Assembly: GCA_944322715.1 (NCBI GenBank)
Contig: CALUPT010000007.1
Coordinates: forward strand, 1-64,000
Direction of reading: 5' to 3'
DNA: 64,000 nt
From: an uncultured Bacteroidales bacterium
GTDB taxonomy: Bacteria > Bacteroidota > Bacteroidia > Bacteroidales > UBA932
How positions within the stretch are numbered: the first letter of the stretch is position 1; each line of letters begins with the position of its first letter. A program made the position numbers and the translations under genes. This document shows positions 6,519 to 16,200 of the stretch, in pieces. Under the pieces are notes generated by a model. That model saw nothing but the letters and a program-made list of their open reading frames with translations. It searched no databases and had not been told where the DNA came from.

Positions 6519-8519
6519 ATGAAAAATATATTGAAAACTGCAGCATTGGTGGCTCTGCCGGCGCTGGCGCTCTCTTCCTGCAATTTCCTCGATGTGGCTC
6601 CGGCAAGGACAGCCGACCTTACGGATGCGATGAAGGACAAGAATATGGTGGAGAACTGGATCTTCGGATGCTACTCTTTCGTGCCGAATCTCAATACGGC
6701 AGGATACAGGAATTTCGAAGGTACTACGGATGAATTTGTCTATCCGGATGCCTGGGGCAGCAGCCAGCACTATGATTCATATTATGTCTCCCGCGGTCTG
6801 ATGAATGCCAGCAACGTACCGGCATCGAAATGGCAGGAGACATACGGTGCCATCGGCAACGTGCATCTTTTCCTGAGGGAGCTCGAGAACCAGAATCCGT
6901 ATTTCCTGACAGAAGATGACAAGGAACTGTACAGGGCGCATGCCCACTTCCTCAAGGGCTTCTATTATATGAGGCTGCTCGAACTTTTCGGGCCGGTCCC
7001 TATCGTGAATGAATATATGCCGACCGATACGCCAATATCGGAATTCCCGGGCAGGTCGCATTTCGACTATTGCGTGGACTATATCTGCAATGAACTGGAT
7101 GCAGCGAGCGCTTCTCCGCAGTTCCAGTCCGGTTATCTTCTCAACGATACATATGGACGAGGAAACAAGACAATCTGCGCAGCCCTCAAGTCAAGACTTC
7201 TGGTATATGCAGCTTCACCGCTCTGGAACGGCAGCTTTCCTTTCCCTGAATGGCGTAATACGAACTATCAGACTCCTGGCTATGGGTATGAACTCGTAAG
7301 CCACACTTTCGATCTCGAAAAATGGCGCAGGGCAAAGACCGCAACGGAAGAGGCGATACAGATTGCACTGGAAAACGGCCGCGAGCTTATGGATCTGGAT
7401 GATCTGGAGGTGATAAAGAATATGCACCAGGATGTGGACTATTATTCTGCCTGGATTCCCGGGATAGACAATGAAAGTGAGGAAGGGAAGGAATTCCTTG
7501 ACAGGATGTTCCTGATGCGCTATATCGCGAACTCAGATGAGACCCAGGGAAACAAGGAGCTTATCTTCACTGCTTTCAACGGAGACGGACATACCAAGAC
7601 CTGGGACTATTTCAATGCTTCAATGCCGAGGAATGTCATTTTGAAGAACGACAATGTAATGTGGCACGGCTGGTGCGGAATAAGTCCGACCCTGCAGATG
7701 GTGGAGAGCTTCTATACGGCAGATGGACATCTGCCGGAAATGGTGGCCGGTACCGATGAGTTCCCTGCAGAGGAAGAGTGGCTCAAGTCTGCAGGCATAC
7801 CGGACAGGGAGATGATCATCAATCTCAATGTCGGCAGGGAGCCGAGATTCTATGCCTGGGTGCTTTTCGATGGCGCGGATCTCGGTCCGGTACTTGTGGA
7901 CGGCTCTCCGCTCCGGATAGACTTCAGGAATCCGGACAAGGCGGGATTCAAGAATGACCCGTCCGATGAGAACCAGTGTCAGACAGGGTATCTCGCCCAG
8001 AAATATATCGCGCCTCATACAAGATTCAGTGCACAGACCCAGAATTACGAGCAGTATCCTCTTGCGATGATCAGGATGGCCGAGCTTTATCTCAATCTTG
8101 CGGAGTGCTGTGCAGTGCTGTATCTCAACGGAGAGGCAGGCGAGCTCCAGAATGCTCTGGATGCCCTCAACAAGATCCGTGTGCGTGCAGGAGTGCCTGA
8201 ACTGACAGAGGCTGACTGCACTGATGATATGACAATTCTCGACTGGGTGAAGGCGGAGCGCCGTATCGAACTCTTTATGGAGGGCAGACGCTACTATGAC
8301 CTTCGCCGCTGGTGTGAGGCTGAACAGTATCTCAAGGCTGGTGCCAGAACTGGACTCGACTCATTTGTAAGCCGTATCGAGAATCCTACAATTGAACAGT
8401 TCAACCAGGAAAAGCCGGTGGATGGGGACTATGCATGGTATAACAGGATGTATCTCCTTCCTGTCCTTCAGACGGAGATATATAACGACCCTCAGCTCGT
8501 CCAGGCTCCCGGATATTGA
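6519..8519 (+). CDS. SusD/RagB-family glycan-binding lipoprotein
   Basis: The protein is about 666 residues, long for SusD but within range. A lipoprotein signal is present (ALALSSC, Cys at the +1 site). The helical TPR-type core includes AHFLKGFYYMRLLELFGPVP near residue 130. The C-terminal EGRRYYDLRRW motif typical of SusD is near residue 590. An alternative ATG 12 bp upstream (6507) would add four residues before MKNIL; the later ATG gives the more typical signal. The protein caps the SusC channel from outside and presents substrate. The next gene follows after 19 bp. Confidence 0.93.
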   Translation: MKNILKTAALVALPALALSSCNFLDVAPARTADLTDAMKDKNMVENWIFGCYSFVPNLNTAGYRNFEGTTDEFVYPDAWGSSQHYDSYYVSRGLMNASNVPASKWQETYGAIGNVHLFLRELENQNPYFLTEDDKELYRAHAHFLKGFYYMRLLELFGPVPIVNEYMPTDTPISEFPGRSHFDYCVDYICNELDAASASPQFQSGYLLNDTYGRGNKTICAALKSRLLVYAASPLWNGSFPFPEWRNTNYQTPGYGYELVSHTFDLEKWRRAKTATEEAIQIALENGRELMDLDDLEVIKNMHQDVDYYSAWIPGIDNESEEGKEFLDRMFLMRYIANSDETQGNKELIFTAFNGDGHTKTWDYFNASMPRNVILKNDNVMWHGWCGISPTLQMVESFYTADGHLPEMVAGTDEFPAEEEWLKSAGIPDREMIINLNVGREPRFYAWVLFDGADLGPVLVDGSPLRIDFRNPDKAGFKNDPSDENQCQTGYLAQKYIAPHTRFSAQTQNYEQYPLAMIRMAELYLNLAECCAVLYLNGEAGELQNALDALNKIRVRAGVPELTEADCTDDMTILDWVKAERRIELFMEGRRYYDLRRWCEAEQYLKAGARTGLDSFVSRIENPTIEQFNQEKPVDGDYAWYNRMYLLPVLQTEIYNDPQLVQAPGY

Positions 8520-8538
8520 TGAATGACCCAAAAGAATT

Positions 8539-10050
8539 ATGTTTATGAAGACTATAATAAAGACTTTTCTGGCGGTTACGGCTGCAGTGGCTGTGTCGGC
8601 CTGTGACGGGGACCGCTATGACCTTCTGGAGATGACGACGGACCCATATCACAAGGTTCTGGGTTTCTCTGATGCACAGTATGAGAATATGCACCTGTAC
8701 AATGCGTCCGAGCCTGTGACTGTCTCTTTCAAGGTGCTCAAGGGCGGAAGCGATCCAGAGTCACCGTGTTCCATGAAGGTATCATCGATACCTCAGGAAG
8801 AACTGAGCGGATACAGCCAGTCATACATTGCCGTGCCGAAGAGTTACTATACCGTGGATGGAACATTCGATTTCCAGCCCGGGGAGCCAGCCAAAAATGT
8901 ATCTGTGACTTTTTCCGCCGAAGGAATCGCAAAGATGAAGACTTATTGCGAGGAGGTGACGGCTGCCGGCAACCAGCTCGTGCTCGGGATAAGGATAGAA
9001 AGCGAAGATGCTACCGTGAATTCCAATAAAAGCGAATTGTTCAGGATAATCGATGTGACAGATCCTATGTTTGAGCACAGCGTAGTCGGTGCTGACAATT
9101 CCATCAACAATCTGTTGGGCTTCGATGCTCTCGACAAATGCAATCTGTATGACCTTCCACGGCTGCTCTTCTCTTTGCAGGGGACCGAGAACCAGTGGAA
9201 CTCTGAATTCACTGTAAAATACAGGAAGGATCTGGCGGAGCGCTACAACCAGACGAACGGGACATCATACTCCATTCTTGATGAAGGAGTCATCGGCTTC
9301 GAGTCGGAGACTGTGCAACTGGCTCCAGGCGAGAACGAGCTTTCGATCAGCCTTGTCAAAGGAACCGGTGCGATACCTGATGCCACCAGGCTTTACCTGT
9401 TCCCGGTAGAGGTGGTCAATTCCAGGTTCGGAACAGATCTTACGACTAATGAAGACGATGAACTCAATAATAATGTCATCTATCTGGTGCTGGGATCGGA
9501 AGTGAAGCTCAATGTGAGCGACCTTTATTCTCCTTGTACCGCGACCGGTCACGGTAGCTCTGATGGTGGAGGATTGGCCTCTCTTATAAACAATACTTTA
9601 GGGGACGATTTCTGGTCATCCAACTGGGATAATTCATATCAGAGCAAGGACTGGCATCACTTTATCCAGGTCAGGTTCACCGAGCCTCTTACGGAAGGCA
9701 TAAGGGTGCAGTACTGGAACAGGCCTTACCTCAATCCTTGTCCGACAGAGATTGAGATATGGGTGACAGACAAGGCTTCGGTAGAGGAGCGCGATACCAG
9801 GGATGGCTGGATACTGCTCGACAGTTATAATATGACTGATGACGGCCTGCCTGTGTCCGCTAATCCAGAGGATCCGTGGTCGTCTCCTTCATATCTTTTC
9901 AGCGGGACTGAAGGTCTGGAAGGCAAGAGCATTACGTATATGAGGTTCTGTATGGTCAAGTCCCAGGACAGTGGCGGGAACGGAGAGCAGGAAGTCGGAT
10001 ACGGTGCGTCTTCCGTTTCAATCTCCGAACTGAAGGTATGGGGCAACTGA
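8539..10050 (+). CDS. Surface lipoprotein with DUF1735-type domains and a C-terminal discoidin-like domain
   Basis: The 503-residue protein starts with a lipoprotein signal (VAVSAC). Two Ig-like DUF1735/BT_3987-type modules follow at about residues 35-175 and 185-325; the second has the signature LAERYNQTNGTSYSIL. The C-terminal domain at about 340-503 looks like an F5/8 type C (discoidin) fold: SKDWHHFIQVRF...RVQYWNRPY...EIWVTD and the ending ELKVWGN. Such proteins usually act as surface glycan-binding proteins. It lies directly after SusD and is paralogous to the next gene, with long identical stretches in the C-terminal domain. No catalytic residues are evident. Confidence 0.82.
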   Translation: MFMKTIIKTFLAVTAAVAVSACDGDRYDLLEMTTDPYHKVLGFSDAQYENMHLYNASEPVTVSFKVLKGGSDPESPCSMKVSSIPQEELSGYSQSYIAVPKSYYTVDGTFDFQPGEPAKNVSVTFSAEGIAKMKTYCEEVTAAGNQLVLGIRIESEDATVNSNKSELFRIIDVTDPMFEHSVVGADNSINNLLGFDALDKCNLYDLPRLLFSLQGTENQWNSEFTVKYRKDLAERYNQTNGTSYSILDEGVIGFESETVQLAPGENELSISLVKGTGAIPDATRLYLFPVEVVNSRFGTDLTTNEDDELNNNVIYLVLGSEVKLNVSDLYSPCTATGHGSSDGGGLASLINNTLGDDFWSSNWDNSYQSKDWHHFIQVRFTEPLTEGIRVQYWNRPYLNPCPTEIEIWVTDKASVEERDTRDGWILLDSYNMTDDGLPVSANPEDPWSSPSYLFSGTEGLEGKSITYMRFCMVKSQDSGGNGEQEVGYGASSVSISELKVWGN

Positions 10051-10082
10051 TTGGAGAACGATTCACCAGAAAACAGTTGATT

Positions 10083-11957
10083 ATGAATACGACTATTAAA
10101 TCTTTGATGGTTCTCGCGGCCGCCACGGTATTAGTGGCGGGCTGCGAGGATGAACTTCCTTTAGTGAATACTGAAGAGAGCAGGCCTGTCCTCGGTTTCG
10201 AGACTGCACAGACGGGAGATATCGATATGTACGGCAAGACGGACGGGACTGTCTCTTTTATGATACACAAGAGCGGAGACGGCGCATGCAGTGTGAATGT
10301 GACCGGAATGACGCAGGAACAGCTGAACGAGTATGAGCCGTTCTATACGCCCCTGACTTCTGATTGCTATACTGTCGAGGTGGAAGACGCCTCGCTTGCA
10401 GCAGATGAGATGTCAAGCGAAGTGAAGGTGTCTTTTTCCGAGGATAATATTTCCAGAATGATGGATCTGGCGGCATCGTCCGGTGGAAGACAGCTGGCCC
10501 TTGCCCTCAGAATAGAGAGCGAGGATGCGGATGTGGATGCCGATAGAGGTGTAGTGTACTGGACTGTCACATTGACAGGCGACAGGCCGGTCATCCGGTT
10601 CGCGGGTGAAAGCGAAGCCTCGCTCAGTTTCTATGAAGGGAAGGATGTCTCCACGTCTTTCAGTGTCGCGAAAATCGGCAATGCGGAAAGCTGTTCCGTA
10701 CGCGTAGTGCCTGTATCGCAGGAGGAGCTTTCATCATACAATTCTGAATATGTCGCTCTTCCATCCGAGTGCTATTCATATAGCGGGGAACTGAATTTCC
10801 TGTCTGACGAATTTTCCAGAACGCTCGATGTGTCTTTCTCGGCAGAGAATCTTGATATGGTATACGACCTTATGACTGAGAATGAAGGCAGGCAGATAGT
10901 GCTGGCTCTGGCTCTTGAAAGCGAGGATGCAGAGATCGATGCGGACAAGGATGCCGCATACAGGACTGTCAGTGTGATTAAGATACCGTTCACGCTGGAA
11001 TCCATCTCCGGAATAGACAATGCAATGAACGGTCTTGCCGGTATCGATGCCCTGGACAAGGGGGATCTACTCAATCTGCCTTCACTTGTATTCTCTGTGG
11101 CTGATGCATACGATGGAACATTTTCATTGACAGTGAAGTACAGACCTGATCTCGCGCAGCGGTACAATGAGACAAACCAGACATCGTACCAGATTCTTCC
11201 GGAAGGAGTTGTCGGCTTTGACGAGGAGACGATTGAAGTCGGTGCAGGACAGGGGAGCGTGGAAGTGCCTCTGAAGCTCATCGGCGAGATACCTGACATT
11301 ACTGCCGGATACCTTTTCCCTGTCGAAATATCCAGTGAGGTACCGGTAGATATGGAATCCATCGGGAATGTTGGCATCCAGGAGAATGTCTACTACGTCG
11401 TGCTTGCTTCAGAAGTGAAACTTACCGCTGACAATCTCTATTCTCCTTGCACCGCACCATCGCATCTCGGAGGAGCAGGAGGCGGAGTGGCGGCTCTTGT
11501 CAACAATATTAATGGAGACGATTTCTGGTCTTCAGACTGGACAGCTCCGTATCAGAGTAAGGACTGGCATCACTTTATCCAGGTCAGGTTTCCTCAGCCT
11601 CTTACGGAAGGTATAAGGGTGCAGTACTGGAACAGGCCATATGACAATCCGATGCCGACTGTAGTTGAAGTATGGGTGACCGACAAGGAAACTGTCGAGG
11701 AACGCGACTCCAGGGATGGCTGGGTCATGCTGGGCAGCTATAATTCAAATGATGGCAGTCTTTCCCTGTCAGCGGATCTGCCGTGGTCGTTCCCTTCGTA
11801 TATTTTCAGCGAGATTCCTGAACTGTCGGGCAAGAAGATCACCTATATGAGGTTCTGCATCGTCGAGACCAGGGACAGCGGCGGTCAGGGATCGAAGGAG
11901 GTCGGATACGGAGCTTCTTCCGCTTCATTGTCCGAACTGAAGGTATGGGGTAACTGA
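10083..11957 (+). CDS. Paralogous DUF1735-type surface lipoprotein (three Ig-like modules)
   Basis: The 624-residue lipoprotein (VLVAGC) has three DUF1735-like modules in a row, each opening with a VLGFE- or IRFAG-type strand. The third carries LAQRYNETNQTSYQIL. A C-terminal discoidin-like domain follows that is nearly the same as in the preceding protein, including the ending ELKVWGN. I chose the ATG at 10083 because it begins a canonical signal. The open frame extends upstream to 10038, but that part overlaps the previous gene and has no signal. Probably a second surface glycan-binding protein that reaches further from the membrane thanks to the extra module. Confidence 0.82.
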   Translation: MNTTIKSLMVLAAATVLVAGCEDELPLVNTEESRPVLGFETAQTGDIDMYGKTDGTVSFMIHKSGDGACSVNVTGMTQEQLNEYEPFYTPLTSDCYTVEVEDASLAADEMSSEVKVSFSEDNISRMMDLAASSGGRQLALALRIESEDADVDADRGVVYWTVTLTGDRPVIRFAGESEASLSFYEGKDVSTSFSVAKIGNAESCSVRVVPVSQEELSSYNSEYVALPSECYSYSGELNFLSDEFSRTLDVSFSAENLDMVYDLMTENEGRQIVLALALESEDAEIDADKDAAYRTVSVIKIPFTLESISGIDNAMNGLAGIDALDKGDLLNLPSLVFSVADAYDGTFSLTVKYRPDLAQRYNETNQTSYQILPEGVVGFDEETIEVGAGQGSVEVPLKLIGEIPDITAGYLFPVEISSEVPVDMESIGNVGIQENVYYVVLASEVKLTADNLYSPCTAPSHLGGAGGGVAALVNNINGDDFWSSDWTAPYQSKDWHHFIQVRFPQPLTEGIRVQYWNRPYDNPMPTVVEVWVTDKETVEERDSRDGWVMLGSYNSNDGSLSLSADLPWSFPSYIFSEIPELSGKKITYMRFCIVETRDSGGQGSKEVGYGASSASLSELKVWGN

Positions 11958-11974
11958 TACCAGGCTGTCTTGAT

Positions 11975-13183
11975 ATGAAATATTTGTATTATATATTGGC
12001 AATCTGCATTCTGGCGGGCTGTTCCTCTTCCTCCGGCGAGGAAGAGGGCGGCGGCCGGGATGCCTTTGTCGTCCGTATTCTTGACGGGAACGGAAGTCCG
12101 GTGACGGAGAATGTCCGGCTGGATGTCTATACCGTAAGGGAGGATTTCAATTCCCTTGTGCCGTATGCAGACTATGATGTCACATCCGGCACGGCTGAGA
12201 TAACAGTCTACAGGCCGACACGGCTTATTGTCACGGCAGTAGCCTCTTCATATAATCCCGTGAGGATGACTGTGGACAATGCAGTGGCCGGGCAGTCCGT
12301 GGATATAGTGCTGGAGCCGCGTTCAGGTCTGAGAATAATGGAATATAATGTCGATTACGGCTGGGGATACCAGGATCCTGCAGAAGCCGACTGGGAGAGC
12401 GAGTCTGCAAGACGCAAGGCCAGCTTTGTGCAGTGGGTGAAGAAATATGATCCTGATATAATCACTTTCTGCGAACTGAACTGTTTCGGCTTCGGGACAG
12501 AAGAGAGACCGGACGATATCGATGCCGATTTCCAGGAATTCGCTCGGCAGTATGGACACAGTTATGCATCGATCCGCAAGCAGGGAGGACGCAACAGCTT
12601 CCCGACAGGAATATCTTCCCGTTATCCTCTTTCGGATATCGAGAAGGTAGAGCTTCAGACAGCTCCCCAGACAGGATATCGTGTCCACGGATTCCTTCAG
12701 GCCGAGTGTGAAGGCGTGACCCTCATCGCGTGCCATCTCTCTTCCCAGGATGCAACCACACGCGAGGTGGAGGCGGAGGAGATAGCTAAGAGAGTGTCTG
12801 CAGAGGAATATGCCCTCTGTTCCGGAGATATGAACAGTGACAGCCGTGAGGACCTGGCGCATCTTGCGGATGGTGTATGGCCGAATAACAGATGGTGGAA
12901 CAGTCCTCCGCAGTACGGGCCGATAGACAGATATCTTGATGCAGGTCTGGAGGATTCTTACTATCTTGTGTCGGATTATTTCCAGGCTACGTGTTCTGCA
13001 AAGAACGGTGATGAACTGTATGATTTCTCAACGATATCAATGACCGGAATGAAGGTGGACTGTATGATGATGACCCCGTCTCTGGCGGAGAAATGCGATT
13101 TCGCCGCGATTATCCAGACATCGCAGACACGCAGGGCATCGGATCATTTCCCTTATATGGTTCATCTTGATTCAGTCAGATAA
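11975..13183 (+). CDS. Endonuclease/exonuclease/phosphatase-fold lipoprotein
   Basis: The 402-residue lipoprotein (CILAGC, followed by Ser, Glu and Gly-rich linkers) has an Ig- or CNA-like region at about 30-110. An EEP (DNase I-like) domain then follows with the expected motif order: MEYNVDYG (metal Asn), TFCELN (metal Glu), CHLSSQ, SGDMNSDS and the terminal SDHFPYM. EEP enzymes cleave phosphodiesters in nucleic acids, lipids or phosphorylated glycans. Its place inside a PUL points to a surface glycan carrying phosphodiester substituents, or to release of a phosphorylated conjugate. This is inference. It sits 17 bp after the second surface lipoprotein. Confidence 0.8.
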   Translation: MKYLYYILAICILAGCSSSSGEEEGGGRDAFVVRILDGNGSPVTENVRLDVYTVREDFNSLVPYADYDVTSGTAEITVYRPTRLIVTAVASSYNPVRMTVDNAVAGQSVDIVLEPRSGLRIMEYNVDYGWGYQDPAEADWESESARRKASFVQWVKKYDPDIITFCELNCFGFGTEERPDDIDADFQEFARQYGHSYASIRKQGGRNSFPTGISSRYPLSDIEKVELQTAPQTGYRVHGFLQAECEGVTLIACHLSSQDATTREVEAEEIAKRVSAEEYALCSGDMNSDSREDLAHLADGVWPNNRWWNSPPQYGPIDRYLDAGLEDSYYLVSDYFQATCSAKNGDELYDFSTISMTGMKVDCMMMTPSLAEKCDFAAIIQTSQTRRASDHFPYMVHLDSVR

Positions 13184-13233
13184 CCGCAGGCGGGACGTAT
13201 TGTTTATTATATTTAACGTGAATTCCCGAACCG

Positions 13234-16200
13234 ATGAACTTAAGGACTTTCTTCGTTATGTCTCTTCTGTCCGCCGCAGCTGCAGTGGCATCTGTGGCGG
13301 AGGAGAGACAGTATATATTCCGTTCGATTGATGTGGATGACGGCCTGTCCCAGAATTCAGTGATGGACATAGTCCAGGACAGGTACGGGTTTGTCTGGTT
13401 CGGTACGAAGGACGGTCTCAACAGATATGACGGTGTGGAGCTCAGGCGGTTCTCTCCGCGTAACGCCATTCCAGGCAACGAGTATGTGACCGTTATGCAG
13501 GAGGATTCATCCGGAAGGATATGGGTGGGCACCAATGCCGGGATGTGTGTCTATCATTCGGAGTATGAGAGGGAGGAACGCTTCCTTCAGAAGACTTCTG
13601 CCGGGGATTATATCCGCAGATGCGTCAATGCGCTCGCCGTGTCTCCAGCCGGAGAGATCTGGAGCGCAGTGGATGGACAGGGCTTTTTCTGCTATGATCC
13701 GGCAGAGGATGTCCTGTCCTTGTCTGCATCCGATGCTTCCGGTGAGATGTCATACCGCGATGCGAGGAGTATCTGCTTTGATGCCAGGGGAAGATGCTAT
13801 GCGGATATAGGTGATGGCAATCTGTACATTTCGGATGACCGCCTTGAGTCTGCTGTCCCGCTGTTCGATGAACCGGTCTTCAAGGACAGGAGGATAAACA
13901 AGCTTGTCATAGTGTCGTACAGCAAGCTGTTCGTATGTACGGTGCAGGGGCTTTTCTGCGTAAGCCTGTCCACCGGAGAAATGACCGAGGTGGATCTGGG
14001 ATGGGACAGGTTCCGCCACGTCCACGATATCATCTGTATGCCGGATGGTGATATCTGGGTGGGGAGCGATACAGGAATAGTGATTCTCGGCCCATCCATG
14101 AAAGTGAGGCGCTATATGCTCCCGGACTGGGGCGACATTTATTCTCCCGAGGATATCGCTACGTATTCGTTCTGCCTTGACAGGGAAGGCGGACTGTGGG
14201 CGGGGACATATTTTGCCGGAGCAGGATACTATCCCAAGGACTATACGCATATAAGACGTTATTATCCGAAATCATACGAGGATCATTTCGGGCAGAGGGT
14301 GAGGGAGATCGTCCCTGATCCGGACGGCACCCTGTGGGTCGGGACAGAGGACAGGGGACTGGTCCATTTCTTCCCGGACAGCGGTGACTACGTGCCGATA
14401 CGCCATCCGGCGATATCGGACAATATCCACGGACTGTGCCTGGACGGTGATTTTCTGTGGATAGGGACCTATGACCGTTCAAAGGGGCTGGTCAGGTACA
14501 ATATACGGACAAGGGAGATAAAACCCTATCCGAGCGCAGGTGTCGAGATATATTCCATAGAGAAGACGGATGATGGAACCATTCTTCTCGGAACCACATC
14601 CGGTCTGAAAAAATATGACAGGGGAAGAGATGTCTTTGTCGCGGATACTTCCGTCACCTGTTTCATCAATGATATCTATGCTGATTCATCCGGGAATCTG
14701 TGGATAGCCACCAATTCCGACGGGGTGTATCTGCAGGATGCCCTGTCGGGAGAATGGAGACATTTCAGATATGATGAGTCGGATGTTTCCACTCTTGCCG
14801 CCGATATGGTATTGGGCATATTCGAGGACAGCCGGTCCAGGATATGGCTCACCACCCAGGGAGGCGGGGTATGCCGGTGGATCCCTGCAGAGAACGGATT
14901 CCACAGGTACCTCTATGACAGCGAGATTCCGTTCTCGACCGTATACCGGATCGAAGAGGATTCAAAAGGGGTGTTCTGGATGACCACGAACAACGGGCTG
15001 GTCAGGTACGATGAACAGGGCGGGTCATATATGGTCTATACGACGGCGGATGGACTGCTGAGCAACCAGTTCAACTATTCATCCAGCTGCATTGACCAGT
15101 CAGGAAAGATATGGGCCGGCAGTATCAAGGGGCTGATGTCGTTCATTCCTTCTGCTTTCATTGATGATGCATATATGCCGCCTGTCGTCTTTACAGGGCT
15201 GAGCATCTATAACAGGCCCGTCTCGATAGGAAGCGAGGACTCTCCTCTGGAAAAGAGCATTTCTGTTGTGGACAGGCTTGATCTTTCTGCCTCGCAGAGC
15301 ACATTCTCGATAAGCCTGTCTCCAATGAATTTCCGTTCCCCGAGACCGATACAGCTGTCGTATATGCTTGATGGCTATGATTCAGAATGGTATCCGGTGA
15401 TGGACAATACCATTTCCTATACGAGACTGGCTCCGGGGGTATATTGTCTCAAGATACGCGGGAATAACGGAACTGTACCTGTGAAAGAGCTTGAGATCAG
15501 GGTACATCCTCCATTCTATTACAGTGTATGGGCGTTCCTCGTCTATGCCGTGGCGGTTGCTGCGGCAGTATCCTATGCCGTCATGAGATTCAGGAAAAAG
15601 CAGCAGGAGGACAGGGACAGGATGGAGCAGGACAAGATCAGGGAACTGTATGTGGCGAAGTTCAATTTCTTCACCAACATAGCGCATGAGATACGTACGC
15701 CGCTTTCCCTGATATCCGGTCCTGTCGAAAGCCTGAAGAAGAATATGGAGAAGACGGACAATCCGGAACTGAACGAGGATCTGGACATGATAAGCCAGAA
15801 CACGCGACGGCTGACGGAGCTGATAAACCAGCTTCTGGATTTCCGCAAGGCGGAGCAGGGAAGCATAGTGCTTAACATGGCCGAAAGCGATATTCCGGCT
15901 CTTGTGAAGAATGTATGGTCCGGATTCTCCGGTGCAGGCCGTCACAGGAATATCAAAATGTTTCTTTCATTGCCTGAGCGTCCATTTACGGCAGTCGTTG
16001 ACAGGGAGGCAATGGTCAAGATACTTTCGAACCTTCTGTCCAATGCCCTGAAATATGCCGGGACATACGCCAGTCTGGAACTTTCCGTACCGGAAGACTC
16101 CGGCATCTTCAGGATAGTCCTGACCAATGACGGGAAGATCATTCCTCCTGATATGAGGGAGAGCATCTTCCAGCCGTTTGTCAGATATGCCGGACAGGAA

